DNA of 64,000 bases from NCBI RefSeq assembly GCF_004886325.1, contig NZ_QXFN01000002.1, forward strand, positions 372,001 through 436,000, read 5' to 3'. Under the pieces are notes generated by a model. It saw only the letters and a program-made list of their open reading frames with translations. It was not told where the DNA came from and did no database searches. Every line of letters starts with the position of its first letter. The stretch's first letter is position 1. Positions 23,295 to 32,070 of this stretch are shown here, in pieces. A program made the position numbers and the translations under genes. The DNA comes from Cellulomonas telluris. Its GTDB lineage: Bacteria; Actinomycetota; Actinomycetes; Actinomycetales; Cellulomonadaceae.

Positions 23295-25990
23295 TCGGCG
23301 CGCTGCCGGCCGCAGCCGGGGCGACCGCACCCGCCTCGCTGCCGCCGCGGGGTCTCGACGGCCTCGACCCGTCCTTCTCGCGCCTCGTCACGGCGGGCCC
23401 CGACAGCCGCACGTGGCACCTGCTGGACAACGCCGACCACCTCGCCCGGCTCGGCGTCGAGCCGGTCGGCACCCTGCTGTGCGTGCACGGCAACCCCACG
23501 TGGTCCTACCTGTGGCGTCGCCTGCTCTCGGCGGCGACCGACCGGGCCGCGGCCGGGGGGCAGGCGTGGCGCGTCGTGGCCGTCGACCAGCTCGAGATGG
23601 GCTTCTCCGAGCGCACCGGGTCGCGGCGCGGGCTGCCGCAGCGGGTCGCGGACCTGGACGACCTCACGACCGCGCTCGGCCTTACCGGCCCCGTCGTCAC
23701 GGTCGGGCACGACTGGGGCGGCGTCATCAGCCTCGGCTGGGCCGTCGACCACCCGAACCTGCTCGCGGGCGTCGTCCTGCTCAACACCGCCGTGCACCAG
23801 CCGGCGCACCTGCGGGTGCCGGCGCCGCTGCGGCTCGCGCTGCGCCCGGAGGTCCTGGGTGCGGCCACCGTCGCGACGCCGGCCTTCCTGGAGACGACGC
23901 TCGCGCTCGCCCGCCCGCGCCTGCCCCGGCCGGTCCGCGACGCCTACCGCGCCCCGTACCGGGGGGCCGAGCGCCGCGGGGGGATCGGCGCCTTCGTCGC
24001 GGACATCCCCGTGACGTCAGCGCACCCCAGCGCCGCCGAGCTCGACCGCGTCGCCGCGGGGGTGCGCGGGCTGGACGTCCCGGCGCTGCTGCTGTGGGGC
24101 CCGAGCGACCCCGTCTTCGGCGACCAGTACCTGGACGACCTCGTCGACCGCCTGCCGCGCGCCGACGTGCACCGGTTCGAGGGGGCCGGGCACCTCATCG
24201 CCGAGGACGTCGACTACGCGACCGCCGCGCTCGACTGGCTCGCCGGCGCCACGGCCGGCCCCGGCGCCACGACCGCCTCCGTCACCCAGCCAGCCGACGT
24301 CCCGACTGTGGACCCCTCGGCAGTCACGCCCGCGCCGCCCTACGAGCCCCTGTGGCACCACCTCGACGGGCAGCGGGACAGCACGCAGACGGCCCTGGTC
24401 GAGATGGCACCGACGGGCGGCGCGGGACCGCGCGTCGTCACCTGGTCGCTGCTCGCCCGGCGCGTCCGCGAGCTGGCCGCCGGTCTGACCGCCGTCGGCG
24501 TGCGGCCCGGGGACCGCGTCTCCCTGCTCGTCCCGCCCGGTGCGGACCTGACGGCCGTCCTGTACGCCTGCCTGCGCATCGGCGCCGTCGTCGTGGTGGC
24601 CGACGCCGGCCTGGGCGTGAAGGGCCTGACCCGGGCCGTCCGCGGCGCCCGGCCCGACCACGTCGTCGGAGAGCTGCGCGGGCTCACGGCCGCCCGCGCC
24701 CTCGGCTGGCCCGGCCAGCGGATCTCCACCGCGCCGCTGCCGCCCGCCGTCGCCCGCGCGCTCCGCGTCGACCACGCCCTCGTCGACCTCGTGGACGCCG
24801 GCCGTGGCCTCGACCTCCCCGCCGAGCCGAGCCCCGACGCGACCGCCGCGGTGCTGTTCACCTCCGGCTCCACCGGCCCGGCCAAGGGCGTCGTCTACAC
24901 CCACCGCCAGCTCGCCGCCGTGGCCAACGCGTTGCGCGGGCAGTACGACCTCGGCCCCGGCACCGGTCTCGTCGCGGGCTTCGCGCCCTTCGCGCTGCTC
25001 GCGCCGGCGCTGGGCGCGCGTTCGGTCACGCCGGACATGGACGTCACCTCCCCGCGCACGCTCACCGCCCCGGCCGTGGCGGCCGCGGCCGCGGCGGTGG
25101 ACGCGACGGTCCTCTTCCTGTCCCCGGCGGCGCTGGCGAACGTCGTCGCGACGGCCGACGACCTGACCCCCGCGGACCACGCCGCGCTCGCCCGCGTCCG
25201 GACGTTCCTGTCCGCGGGCGCCCCGGTGCCCGGGCACCTGCTCGCCGCCGCGGGCCGGCTCATGCCGAACGCGGAGCCGCACACGCCGTACGGCATGACG
25301 GAGGGGCTGCTCATGACGGACGCCACCCTCGCGAGCATCCGCGAGGCGACCGCCGCCCGGCCTCACGGCGACCCGGGCGGGGTCTGCGTGGGCCGCCCCA
25401 CCGCGACCACGCAGGTGCGCATCAGCCCGCTCGACGACGACGGCGCCGCGACCGGCGAGCCGACGACCGAACCGGGCCGGACGGGCGAGATCCTCGTCAG
25501 CGCCCCGCACCTCAAGGACGGCTACTTCCGCCTGCACCTGACGGACCGCGCGGCGGCCCGGGACGTCCCCGGCGAGCGCTGGCACCGTACGGGCGACGTC
25601 GGCCACCTGGACGGCGAGGGCCGGCTGTGGGTCGAGGGGCGCCTCGCGCACGTCGTCACCACGGCCGACGGCGTCGTCACCCCCGTCGGCCTCGAGCAGC
25701 GCGTCGAGCGGGTCCCGGCCGTGGAGCGTGCGGGCGTCGTGGGGATCGGGCCCCGGGGGACGCAGCTGCTCGTGGCCGTGGTCGAGACCCGGCCGCGGAC
25801 CCGTCGTCCCGGTCTGGCGCCGGCGGACCTGACCGACGCCGTCCGGGCCGCGGCGGCCGCGCCGCTCGCCGCGGTCCTCGTCGTGCCCGACCTGCCCACG
25901 GACGTGCGGCACAACTCGAAGATCGACCGCACCCGGCTCGCTCGCTGGGCCGAGCACGTGCTGTCCGGCGGACGGGTGCGCCGACCGTGA
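23291..25990 (+). CDS. oleBC: OleBC fusion: beta-lactone decarboxylase and beta-lactone synthetase
   Basis: An 899-residue fusion. Residues 1-320 form an alpha/beta hydrolase of the haloalkane dehalogenase type, with CVHGNPTWSYLW at about 64-75, the nucleophile Asp141 in VGHDWGG, Asp273 in GPSDP and His301 in GAGHLIAE. This is OleB, which decarboxylates the beta-lactone to the cis-olefin. Residues 350-899 are an AMP-binding enzyme with LFTSGSTGPAKG at 522-533 and YGMTEG further on. This is OleC, which makes the beta-lactone from the beta-hydroxy acid. Fused OleBC is known from actinobacteria. The two joining sites are linked by an Ala/Thr/Pro-rich region at about 320-350. Confidence 0.93.
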   Translation: MIGALPAAAGATAPASLPPRGLDGLDPSFSRLVTAGPDSRTWHLLDNADHLARLGVEPVGTLLCVHGNPTWSYLWRRLLSAATDRAAAGGQAWRVVAVDQLEMGFSERTGSRRGLPQRVADLDDLTTALGLTGPVVTVGHDWGGVISLGWAVDHPNLLAGVVLLNTAVHQPAHLRVPAPLRLALRPEVLGAATVATPAFLETTLALARPRLPRPVRDAYRAPYRGAERRGGIGAFVADIPVTSAHPSAAELDRVAAGVRGLDVPALLLWGPSDPVFGDQYLDDLVDRLPRADVHRFEGAGHLIAEDVDYATAALDWLAGATAGPGATTASVTQPADVPTVDPSAVTPAPPYEPLWHHLDGQRDSTQTALVEMAPTGGAGPRVVTWSLLARRVRELAAGLTAVGVRPGDRVSLLVPPGADLTAVLYACLRIGAVVVVADAGLGVKGLTRAVRGARPDHVVGELRGLTAARALGWPGQRISTAPLPPAVARALRVDHALVDLVDAGRGLDLPAEPSPDATAAVLFTSGSTGPAKGVVYTHRQLAAVANALRGQYDLGPGTGLVAGFAPFALLAPALGARSVTPDMDVTSPRTLTAPAVAAAAAAVDATVLFLSPAALANVVATADDLTPADHAALARVRTFLSAGAPVPGHLLAAAGRLMPNAEPHTPYGMTEGLLMTDATLASIREATAARPHGDPGGVCVGRPTATTQVRISPLDDDGAATGEPTTEPGRTGEILVSAPHLKDGYFRLHLTDRAAARDVPGERWHRTGDVGHLDGEGRLWVEGRLAHVVTTADGVVTPVGLEQRVERVPAVERAGVVGIGPRGTQLLVAVVETRPRTRRPGLAPADLTDAVRAAAAAPLAAVLVVPDLPTDVRHNSKIDRTRLARWAEHVLSGGRVRRP

Positions 25991-26967
25991 GGGTCCTGGT
26001 CACGGGCGCGAGCGGGCTCCTCGGCCGCGCGGTCGCCGCGCGCGTGCGCGACGCGGGCCACGAGGTGCGCACGTTCCAGCGCCGCCCGAGCGGTGTGCCG
26101 GGCGTCGAGGACGTGCGGGGCTCGGTGACGTCGGGGGACGACGTCGCGCGGGCGGTCGCCGGGGTCGACGGCGTCGTCCACCTCGCCGCGAAGGTCTCGC
26201 TCGCGGGTGACCCGGCCGACTTCCAGCGGGTCAACGTGCACGGGACCGAGCGGCTCCTGGGTGCCGCCGCGCCTGCGGGTGCGACTCGGTTCGTGCAGGT
26301 GTCCTCGCCGTCCGTCGCGCACAGCGGTCGCTCGATCGTCGGTGACGACGCCCGGCCGGCGGATCCTGACCACGCTCGCGGCGACTACGCCCGGACGAAG
26401 GCGCGGGCGGAGCTCGCGGCCCTCGCCGCGGACGGCGACGCCATGCGCGTCGTCGCCGTGCGCCCGCACCTGGTGTGGGGCCCGGGCGACACCCAGCTCG
26501 TCGCCCGCATCGTCGCGCGGGCCCGGGCGGGCCGCCTGCCGCTGCTCGACGGCGGCCGGGCGCTCATCGACACCACCTACGTCGACAACGCGGCCGCCGC
26601 GATCGCCGCGGCCCTCGAGCGGGCCGACGACGACGCGGTGCACGGCAACGCCTACGTCGTGACCAACGGCGAGCCCCGCCCGGTGGCCGAGATGCTCGCG
26701 GGGATCTGCGCCGCCGCCGGGGTGCCGGCCCCGCGCTGGAGCGTCCCCGCCGGGCTGGCGCGCGCCGCCGGCGGCGCGGTGGAGGCGGTGTGGCGGGTGC
26801 GTCCGGGGCAGGACGAGCCGCCGATGACGCGCTTCCTCGCCGAGCAGCTCTCGACCGCCCACTGGTTCGACCAGCGGCGCACGCGCACCGACCTGCGGTG
26901 GCGCCCCGAGGTGACGATCGACGAGGGGCTCGCGCGGCTGCGGGCCGCTGCGGCACGCGGTCGCTGA
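25987..26967 (+). CDS. oleD: OleD, NAD(P)H-dependent 2-alkyl-3-ketoacid reductase
   Basis: A 326-residue short-chain (extended SDR) reductase. The nucleotide-binding motif VTGASGLLG is at residues 5-13, VHLAAKVSLAGD follows, and the catalytic YARTK pair lies past the middle, preceded by VQVSSPSVA. OleD reduces the beta-keto acid from OleA to the beta-hydroxy acid that OleC cyclises. The GTG start overlaps the oleBC stop, so oleA-oleBC-oleD form one operon. It is convergent with the toxin-like gene 68 bp further on. Confidence 0.92.
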   Translation: MRVLVTGASGLLGRAVAARVRDAGHEVRTFQRRPSGVPGVEDVRGSVTSGDDVARAVAGVDGVVHLAAKVSLAGDPADFQRVNVHGTERLLGAAAPAGATRFVQVSSPSVAHSGRSIVGDDARPADPDHARGDYARTKARAELAALAADGDAMRVVAVRPHLVWGPGDTQLVARIVARARAGRLPLLDGGRALIDTTYVDNAAAAIAAALERADDDAVHGNAYVVTNGEPRPVAEMLAGICAAAGVPAPRWSVPAGLARAAGGAVEAVWRVRPGQDEPPMTRFLAEQLSTAHWFDQRRTRTDLRWRPEVTIDEGLARLRAAAARGR

Positions 26968-27035
26968 GGCCCCGCCCGCTCGCGTCGTCGTCGCGTAAGT
27001 CGCAGGCGCCGACGTCGCGGGCCTCGTGCGCCCAA

Positions 27036-27278
27036 CTACGGCAGCAGGTCCAGGTACTTCCTGCGGGCGGGCATCGCGTGGATGACGAGCTCGTCACCGT
27101 TCTCGAGGACGAGCACGACCGTCTCGAGCAGGCGCGCTCGGGTGTCGAAGCCGAGCCGGAGCTCGCGGAAGGGCGGGCCGTCGTCGTCCAGGGGCTCGAT
27201 CCACAGGGACCACTCGGCGGCCTGGATCGCGTCCTCCTCCGCCACGCCGTGCTTGAGGGCGCTCCGGTGGACCCTCAC
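27036..27278 (-). CDS. Toxin-like protein of a putative toxin-antitoxin pair
   Basis: An 80-residue protein starting VRVHRSALKHGVAEEDA. It contains RELRLGFD, then VVLVLENGDELVIHAMPAR and a C-terminal KYLDLLP. This layout resembles BrnT-like/RelE-fold small toxins that cleave RNA, and close relatives are often annotated simply as toxin. The GTG overlaps the stop of the upstream ribbon-helix-helix gene as GTGA, giving the order antitoxin then toxin. In classic BrnT/BrnA the toxin comes first, so this is not a standard pair. The catalytic residues cannot be fixed by eye. Confidence 0.65.
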   Translation of the reverse strand: MRVHRSALKHGVAEEDAIQAAEWSLWIEPLDDDGPPFRELRLGFDTRARLLETVVLVLENGDELVIHAMPARRKYLDLLP

Positions 27279-27508
27279 GCCGCGAAGTGGGCGAGCGCCG
27301 CCCGGATCGCCTCCGAGCGGGTCAGGTCCTGCCTCTGCGCGGCCGCGTCGAGGGCCGCGAGCTCCTCGGCTGTCAGCCGGACCGCCACGACCTGCATGGG
27401 CTCCGCGCCGCGGCCGGGCCGTCCGCGCCCCCGGCGCTTCAGGGCGTCGACGTCGTACCCCGCCTCCGCCTCGTCGGCCCACTGCTGGATCTGCTCGTCG
27501 CTCACCAT
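27275..27508 (-). CDS. Ribbon-helix-helix (CopG-type) antitoxin
   Basis: A 77-residue protein from ATG at 27508. The N-terminal half is acidic and variable (MVSDEQIQQWADEAEAGYDV), a basic stretch RRGRGRPGRG follows, and the C-terminal half has VVAVRLTAEELAALDAAA then TRSEAIRAAL, a typical ribbon-helix-helix fold. Such proteins bind operator DNA and neutralise the partner toxin. Upstream on the minus strand, TACGAT ends 6 nt before the ATG, suggesting a leaderless, self-repressed transcript. Confidence 0.78.
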   Translation of the reverse strand: MVSDEQIQQWADEAEAGYDVDALKRRGRGRPGRGAEPMQVVAVRLTAEELAALDAAAQRQDLTRSEAIRAALAHFAA

Positions 27509-27653
27509 GCGAATATCGTAAGACAAAAATGCGGCGCGCGGGTGGGCGGGCGCGTTCGCATGGACACTCCTGCGTTGCGGCAGGGTGGCTCCGCCACCCG
27601 CGCGGTGGTGGAGTGGGCAGGGTCGGCACCCGCGCCCACCCAGGAGGACTCCC

Positions 27654-28685
27654 ATGCAGTACCGCACCCTCGGCTGCAGCGGCACCGTCGTCTCCGCGCA
27701 GACGCTCGGCACGATGACGTTCGGCGCGGAGGCGGACGAGGAGACCTCGCACGCGATCCTCACGCGGTTCGTCGAGGCGGGCGGCACCCTCGTCGACACC
27801 GCCGACGTGTACAGCGCCGGGGTCTCCGAGGAGATCATCGGCCGCTGGCTGGCGCAGCACCCGACGGAGGCGCGTCAGGTCGTCCTCGCGACCAAGGGCC
27901 GGTTCCCGATGGGGGAGGGCCCCAACGACCTGGGCCTCTCGCGCCGCCACCTGCGCGACGCCCTCGACGCGTCCTTGCGCCGCCTCGGCGTCGAGCACAT
28001 CGACCTCTACCAGGTGCACGCATGGGACGCCCTCACCCCGGTCGAGGAGACCCTCCGGTTCCTCGACGACGCCGTCACCGCGGGCAAGATCGGCTACTAC
28101 GGCTTCTCCAACTACCTCGGCTGGCAGCTGACCAAGGCGGTCCACGTCGCCCGCGCCCACGGGTGGGCCGCGCCCGTCACCCTGCAGCCGCAGTACAACC
28201 TGCTCGTCCGCGACATCGAGCACGAGGTCGTGCCCGCCGCGCTCGACGCGGGGATGGGGCTGCTGCCGTGGTCGCCGCTCGCCGGAGGCTGGCTCACCGG
28301 CAAGTACCAGCGCGACGTCGACCCCACGGGTGCGACGCGCCTCGGCGAGAACCCGCAGCGCGGTATGGAGGCGTGGGAGGCCCGCAACGCCGACGAGCGG
28401 ACGTGGCGGGTGATCGACGCCGTCCGCGAGGTCGCCGACGGGCACGACGTCTCGATGTCGCAGGTCGCGCTCGCGTGGTTGGCGCAGCAGCCGGCGGTGA
28501 CCTCGGTGATCCTCGGCGCGCGCACCGTCGAGCAGCTCGACGACAACCTCGGCGCGGCGGACCTCCGCCTCGACCCCGGGGCGGTCGCACGGCTCACCGA
28601 CGCCAGCGCGCCGCGCGTCGACGACTACCCGTACGGCACGGCGGGTGTGCAGCAGCGGCACCGGTCGATCACCGGCGGACGCTGA
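27654..28685 (+). CDS. Aldo/keto reductase
   Basis: A 343-residue AKR-superfamily enzyme. ATG at 27654 follows AGGAGGACTCCC. The family residues are visible: LVDTADVYSAGVSE contains the catalytic Asp and Tyr, LATKGRF the lysine and LYQVHAWD the histidine. VTSVILGARTVEQL near the C-terminus is the NADPH-binding segment. It should be a cytosolic TIM barrel that reduces aldehydes or ketones with NADPH. It is a single gene, followed by a hairpin and then the xylanase promoter. The substrate is not known. Confidence 0.92.
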   Translation: MQYRTLGCSGTVVSAQTLGTMTFGAEADEETSHAILTRFVEAGGTLVDTADVYSAGVSEEIIGRWLAQHPTEARQVVLATKGRFPMGEGPNDLGLSRRHLRDALDASLRRLGVEHIDLYQVHAWDALTPVEETLRFLDDAVTAGKIGYYGFSNYLGWQLTKAVHVARAHGWAAPVTLQPQYNLLVRDIEHEVVPAALDAGMGLLPWSPLAGGWLTGKYQRDVDPTGATRLGENPQRGMEAWEARNADERTWRVIDAVREVADGHDVSMSQVALAWLAQQPAVTSVILGARTVEQLDDNLGAADLRLDPGAVARLTDASAPRVDDYPYGTAGVQQRHRSITGGR

Positions 28686-28700
28686 GCGCAGCCGGACCGA

Positions 28701-28726
28701 GAGTTGCGGCTGCAGCGCCGCAACTC
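28701..28726 (+). terminator. Hairpin after the aldo/keto reductase gene
   Basis: GAGTTGCGGC pairs perfectly with GCCGCAACTC around a 6-nt loop TGCAGC, 15 bp after the stop codon. No T tract follows. It lies upstream of the xylanase promoter and should separate the two transcripts. Confidence 0.6.
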
Positions 28727-28752
28727 GTCCCCGTCCGGAACACCCCTCCTTC

Positions 28753-28781
28753 TTGACGTCCCCCCGCCCCCTACCTACGTT
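28753..28781 (+). promoter_or_regulatory. Sigma-70-type promoter of the xylanase gene
   Basis: TTGACG at 28753-28758 and TACGTT at 28776-28781 are separated by exactly 17 bp. This is the best housekeeping promoter in the window. Transcription would begin near 28788, leaving a 5' leader of about 200 nt before the ATG at 28990. The leader contains no gene I can support. Confidence 0.65.
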
Positions 28782-28989
28782 GTGACCCACGTCGCAAAGC
28801 GGCGTTCACGGCAAACCAGACGCCTCTCCATCGTTGAAGGGGCATCAGCAGGGGTGGGAGTCCGCGCGCCCTCGTCCGCCGGCGTCGGCGGCACGAGCGC
28901 CCGGCACGAGCATGCACAGGGACGTCGGCCGCATGGGCGCTCGTCGCCGCCGCGCCGACTTTCGGAGCAGCAGTCGAGAGGAACCGAAC

Positions 28990-30867
28990 ATGAGATGGCG
29001 TGCCACACGACGAGGTGACGGTGCACCAGGGACGACGCTGCTGGACCGCAGGCGCCGGGTCGCCGGCCGGGTAGCGGCGGGCACGGCGGTCGCGCTCGCG
29101 GCGGTCGGCTTCGCGTCGCCGGCCCAGGCGGCCGTCGACGAGACGTACGACGTCGAGATCACCGTCGCCGGCAAGGGGACCGTCACCGGCGAGGGCAGCT
29201 ACGAGCCCGGGGAGACGGTGCAGCTGACGGCGACGCCGGCGGCGTCCCACGTCTGGGGCGGGTGGACCTCGGACGAGCTCGACTGGATCGGCGCCCGGGT
29301 CGGCTCGTTCACGATGCCCGAGAGCGACGTCGTCCTCGAGACGACGTTCCGCAAGCAGATCCCGTCGCTCAAGAGCGTCTACCGCGACTACTTCGACGTC
29401 GGGAACATCTGGTCCGGCCCGCAGACGTACGCGCCCGGGTCGCCCAACTCCGCCACGGTCGACCGGCACTACAACGTGATGACGGCCGAGAACGCGATGA
29501 AGCCGGACCAGCTGCTGCCGAACGACAACATCGACCCGGTGACGGGCGCGTTCACGTTCAACTTCGCGCAGGCCGACGCCTTCGTCGACGAGACGCTCGC
29601 CCGCGGCATGGACGTGCACGGGCACGTGCTGGTCTGGCACGGGCAGTCCCCGCCGCGCATCAACAGCGGGCCGACCGGCGGCACGCGCGAGCAGGCCCGG
29701 GCCAACATGGAGCGGTACATCCGCGAGGTGCTGACGCACTTCCAGGGCCGCGCCGTCTCCTGGGACGTCGTGAACGAGGCGTTCGTCGACGGGCTCGGCG
29801 AGTTCGACCCCGCGACGCAGGACTGGCGCGACTTCCTGCGCGGCGGCCCGAACGGTGGTGCGTCGAACTGGTACAGCGCCTACGCGAACGGCGCCGACAC
29901 GGCGGCGGGCGAGCACCCGTCCGACTTCCTCTACGACGCGTTCGTCCTCGCCCGCACCTACGACCCGCAGACGCGGCTGGAGTACAACGACTTCAACGTC
30001 TTCCAGTCCGAGGGCAAGGCGCAGGCGATCATCGCGATGGCGACCGACCTCAACGAGCGCTACGCCGCCGAGCACCCGGAGGACCCGCGCCCGCTGGTCG
30101 AGGCGATCGGCATGCAGTCGCACAACTACATCAACCAGACGCCGGCCTTCGCCTGCTCCGACCGCACGCGCCTGCGCCAGCTCGTGGACGACGCGGCGGC
30201 GGAGTGGCAGCCGGGCGCCTGCTCGAACGAGGCGTCGGTGGAGCGGTCCATCCAGCTCATCATCGAGGCGGGCTTCGACGTCAGCATCAGCGAGCTGGAC
30301 CTGCAGGTGTGGGAGGCGTGGAACGGTCAGCCCGAGGGTGACGACCGGTCGCAGTACCGCGACCTCACCGACCCGTCGGTCAAGGACCGCATCTCCCGCG
30401 GGGAGTTCGACTACTGGGTCGGCAAGATCGAGAACCGGGCGGAGCTGGAGGCGATCCAGGCCCAGCGGTTCGCGGAGTACTTCGCGGTCTACAAGAAGTA
30501 CTCGACCGACATCACCCGCGTGACGTTCTGGGGTCTGACCGACCAGCTCAGCTGGCGGTCCACGCACAACCCGCTGATCTTCAACAGCGACTTCTCGGAG
30601 AAGCTCGGCGCGGTCGCCGTCGCCGACCCGGAGCGCTGGCTCGGGCTGCGCAAGCAGGTGGTCGACACCTCGAAGCTCGAGGCCGCCGTCGCGCAGGTCA
30701 AGCAGCTGGACCTGCGGGGCGTCAACTACACCGGCGTCACCCTCGCCAAGGTGAAGGCCGCCCTGGCCCGCGTCACCGCCGTCCTGCGGGCCGGCGGCCC
30801 GCAGGCCACCGTGAACGCCGCGACCGCGGCGCTCCTGGACGCGGTCGCCGCGCTCGAGCGGAGGTAG
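28990..30867 (+). CDS. Secreted GH10 endo-1,4-beta-xylanase
   Basis: A 625-residue exported enzyme. ATG at 28990 follows GAGAGGAA, and a signal peptide with a twin Arg-rich start covers residues 1-47. Residues 52-120 form a small beta domain (VAGKGTVTGEGSYEPGETV, TSDELDW) like the bacterial repeat modules seen in surface proteins. The GH10 barrel spans about 125-560. The acid/base is Glu263 in WDVVNEAF and the nucleophile is Glu435 in ISELDLQ. AMKPDQLLP and VLVWHGQSPP are further GH10 marks. The final 60 residues, with LEAAVAQVKQLDL and VKAALARVTAVL, are a helical FIVAR-like tail. No CBM is present. It hydrolyses xylan outside the cell. Confidence 0.95.
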   Translation: MRWRATRRGDGAPGTTLLDRRRRVAGRVAAGTAVALAAVGFASPAQAAVDETYDVEITVAGKGTVTGEGSYEPGETVQLTATPAASHVWGGWTSDELDWIGARVGSFTMPESDVVLETTFRKQIPSLKSVYRDYFDVGNIWSGPQTYAPGSPNSATVDRHYNVMTAENAMKPDQLLPNDNIDPVTGAFTFNFAQADAFVDETLARGMDVHGHVLVWHGQSPPRINSGPTGGTREQARANMERYIREVLTHFQGRAVSWDVVNEAFVDGLGEFDPATQDWRDFLRGGPNGGASNWYSAYANGADTAAGEHPSDFLYDAFVLARTYDPQTRLEYNDFNVFQSEGKAQAIIAMATDLNERYAAEHPEDPRPLVEAIGMQSHNYINQTPAFACSDRTRLRQLVDDAAAEWQPGACSNEASVERSIQLIIEAGFDVSISELDLQVWEAWNGQPEGDDRSQYRDLTDPSVKDRISRGEFDYWVGKIENRAELEAIQAQRFAEYFAVYKKYSTDITRVTFWGLTDQLSWRSTHNPLIFNSDFSEKLGAVAVADPERWLGLRKQVVDTSKLEAAVAQVKQLDLRGVNYTGVTLAKVKAALARVTAVLRAGGPQATVNAATAALLDAVAALERR

Positions 30868-30886
30868 CGGGGGCCGACAGCGACGA

Positions 30887-30920
30887 GGGGCCGGGGAGAT
30901 CGAGCGATCTCCCCGGCCCC
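30887..30920 (+). terminator. Strong bidirectional terminator hairpin
   Basis: A perfect 15-bp stem, GGGGCCGGGGAGATC with GATCTCCCCGGCCCC, closes a GAGC tetraloop 19 bp after the xylanase stop. It lies between the convergent xylanase and membrane-protein genes and can stop both. Confidence 0.85.
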
Positions 30921-30976
30921 TGGTCGTCCGCCGCGGCGACCGGCGGCCGCGGAAGGGGTGCGGCCGCCGGTCCGTG

Positions 30977-31639
30977 TCAGACCTGGTCGCGCGGCGCCGG
31001 CGGTGCGGCCGGCACACCGGCGGCCGGCGCAGGAGCGGCCGGGATGGCGGCGGCCGGTGCCGCAGCAGCGGGGATCCCGGCCGCCGGTGCCGCAGCAGCC
31101 GGCGCCGCGTCGGCCGGGGCAGGGTCGGCCGGTGCGGCATCCGCCGGCGCGTCGGCGGCCCGGGCCGCGGCGAAGGCGGACCGGAGCACCGCGAACGACC
31201 CGAGCGCGCCGAAGCCCAGGGCCCAGCCGAAGTCGGGCAGGTACTCGGGCAGCGCCTCGGGCAGGACCTCCGAGAAGACGGGCCAGAAGTCGGGGTGGGT
31301 CAGCGTGCCCCACGCGCCGAGCCCGCTGCCGTCGCTGAAGGCGACGACCGCGTCGTAGACGATCCCGGCGAAGAACGCGAGGGCGAGCGTCACCGCCGTG
31401 GTGAGGAGCACCACCGCCGCGCCTGCCCGGCTGATGCGCCCGGCGCCCCACACGTACAGGCGCAGGGCGAGGAACGCGACGAGCGCGGCGACGATCGAGG
31501 CGATGAACCCGAAGCCCCAGAGCACGACCCAGGCGACGACGCCGACGGGGAGCGTGAGGAGGGCGGCGAGCGTCCCGCGCGCGACGTTCTCCCGGTCGGG
31601 GGATGCGGGCACGGCGAGGCCGGAGGGGGTCTCAGACAT
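30977..31639 (-). CDS. Hypothetical membrane protein with Ala/Pro-rich tail
   Basis: A 220-residue protein from ATG at 31639. About four membrane segments are visible: TLAALLTLPVGVVAWVVLWGF, ASIVAALVAFLALRLYVW, AAVVLLTTAVTLALAFFAGIVYDAVV and WALGFGALGSFAVLRSAF. The C-terminal 65 residues are almost entirely Ala and Pro with regular PAAAAPAAGIP-type repeats, probably cytosolic and disordered. I do not recognise a family. The conserved actinobacterial membrane core with a low-complexity tail gives no hint of function. It stands alone on the minus strand. Confidence 0.75.
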   Translation of the reverse strand: MSETPSGLAVPASPDRENVARGTLAALLTLPVGVVAWVVLWGFGFIASIVAALVAFLALRLYVWGAGRISRAGAAVVLLTTAVTLALAFFAGIVYDAVVAFSDGSGLGAWGTLTHPDFWPVFSEVLPEALPEYLPDFGWALGFGALGSFAVLRSAFAAARAADAPADAAPADPAPADAAPAAAAPAAGIPAAAAPAAAIPAAPAPAAGVPAAPPAPRDQV

Positions 31640-32070
31640 GGGGGCTCCTGGCTGGTGGCCCGGGACAGCCCCGGGCGAGACCGGGGGAGCGTAGCGATCA
31701 GCGGGGTGCCGGCGAGGGGCTTCTCCCGCGCGACCACGAGGTTCACCCGTCCCGCCGCCGGCCGCGCCCGCCGTGGCCGGCGGGGTCCGCGGGCTACTCA
31801 GCGGTAGGCTGCACGTCAGCAGGTGATGGAGCAGGCCGGACCGTGCCCCCCGTGGTGTGCGCCCGACGTCCGGCCGCGTGGCACCACCGGCTCGGCACAG
31901 GCCTGCGCGTGACGCAGAGGGCGAGGCTGCGACGGCTTCGCACGTCGGCGCGCGCCTCGGAGCGCGTCCGCCTCCGAGGAGCGGGGCGCGCCCCGGGCGA
32001 CCGGACCTGGCCGACGTGGGCACGGCGTGCTGCACCCACGCGCGAGGCGCGGGGGTGCGAAGGAGGAGAT
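31640..32070. other. Intergenic region without a supported gene
   Basis: A 431-bp stretch between the divergent membrane-protein and helicase genes. TAGGCT at 31805-31810 on the plus strand looks like a -10 element. Fifteen bp later a 28-codon frame (31826-31912) reads MEQAGPCPPWCAPDVR and onwards; I cannot support it as a gene. The remainder shows no repeats or RNA gene. Confidence 0.4.

Noticed and set aside
28834-28989. Upstream TTG start for the xylanase (52 extra residues)
   Set aside because: The ATG at 28990 has a good ribosome binding site and begins the signal peptide; the extension would bury it.
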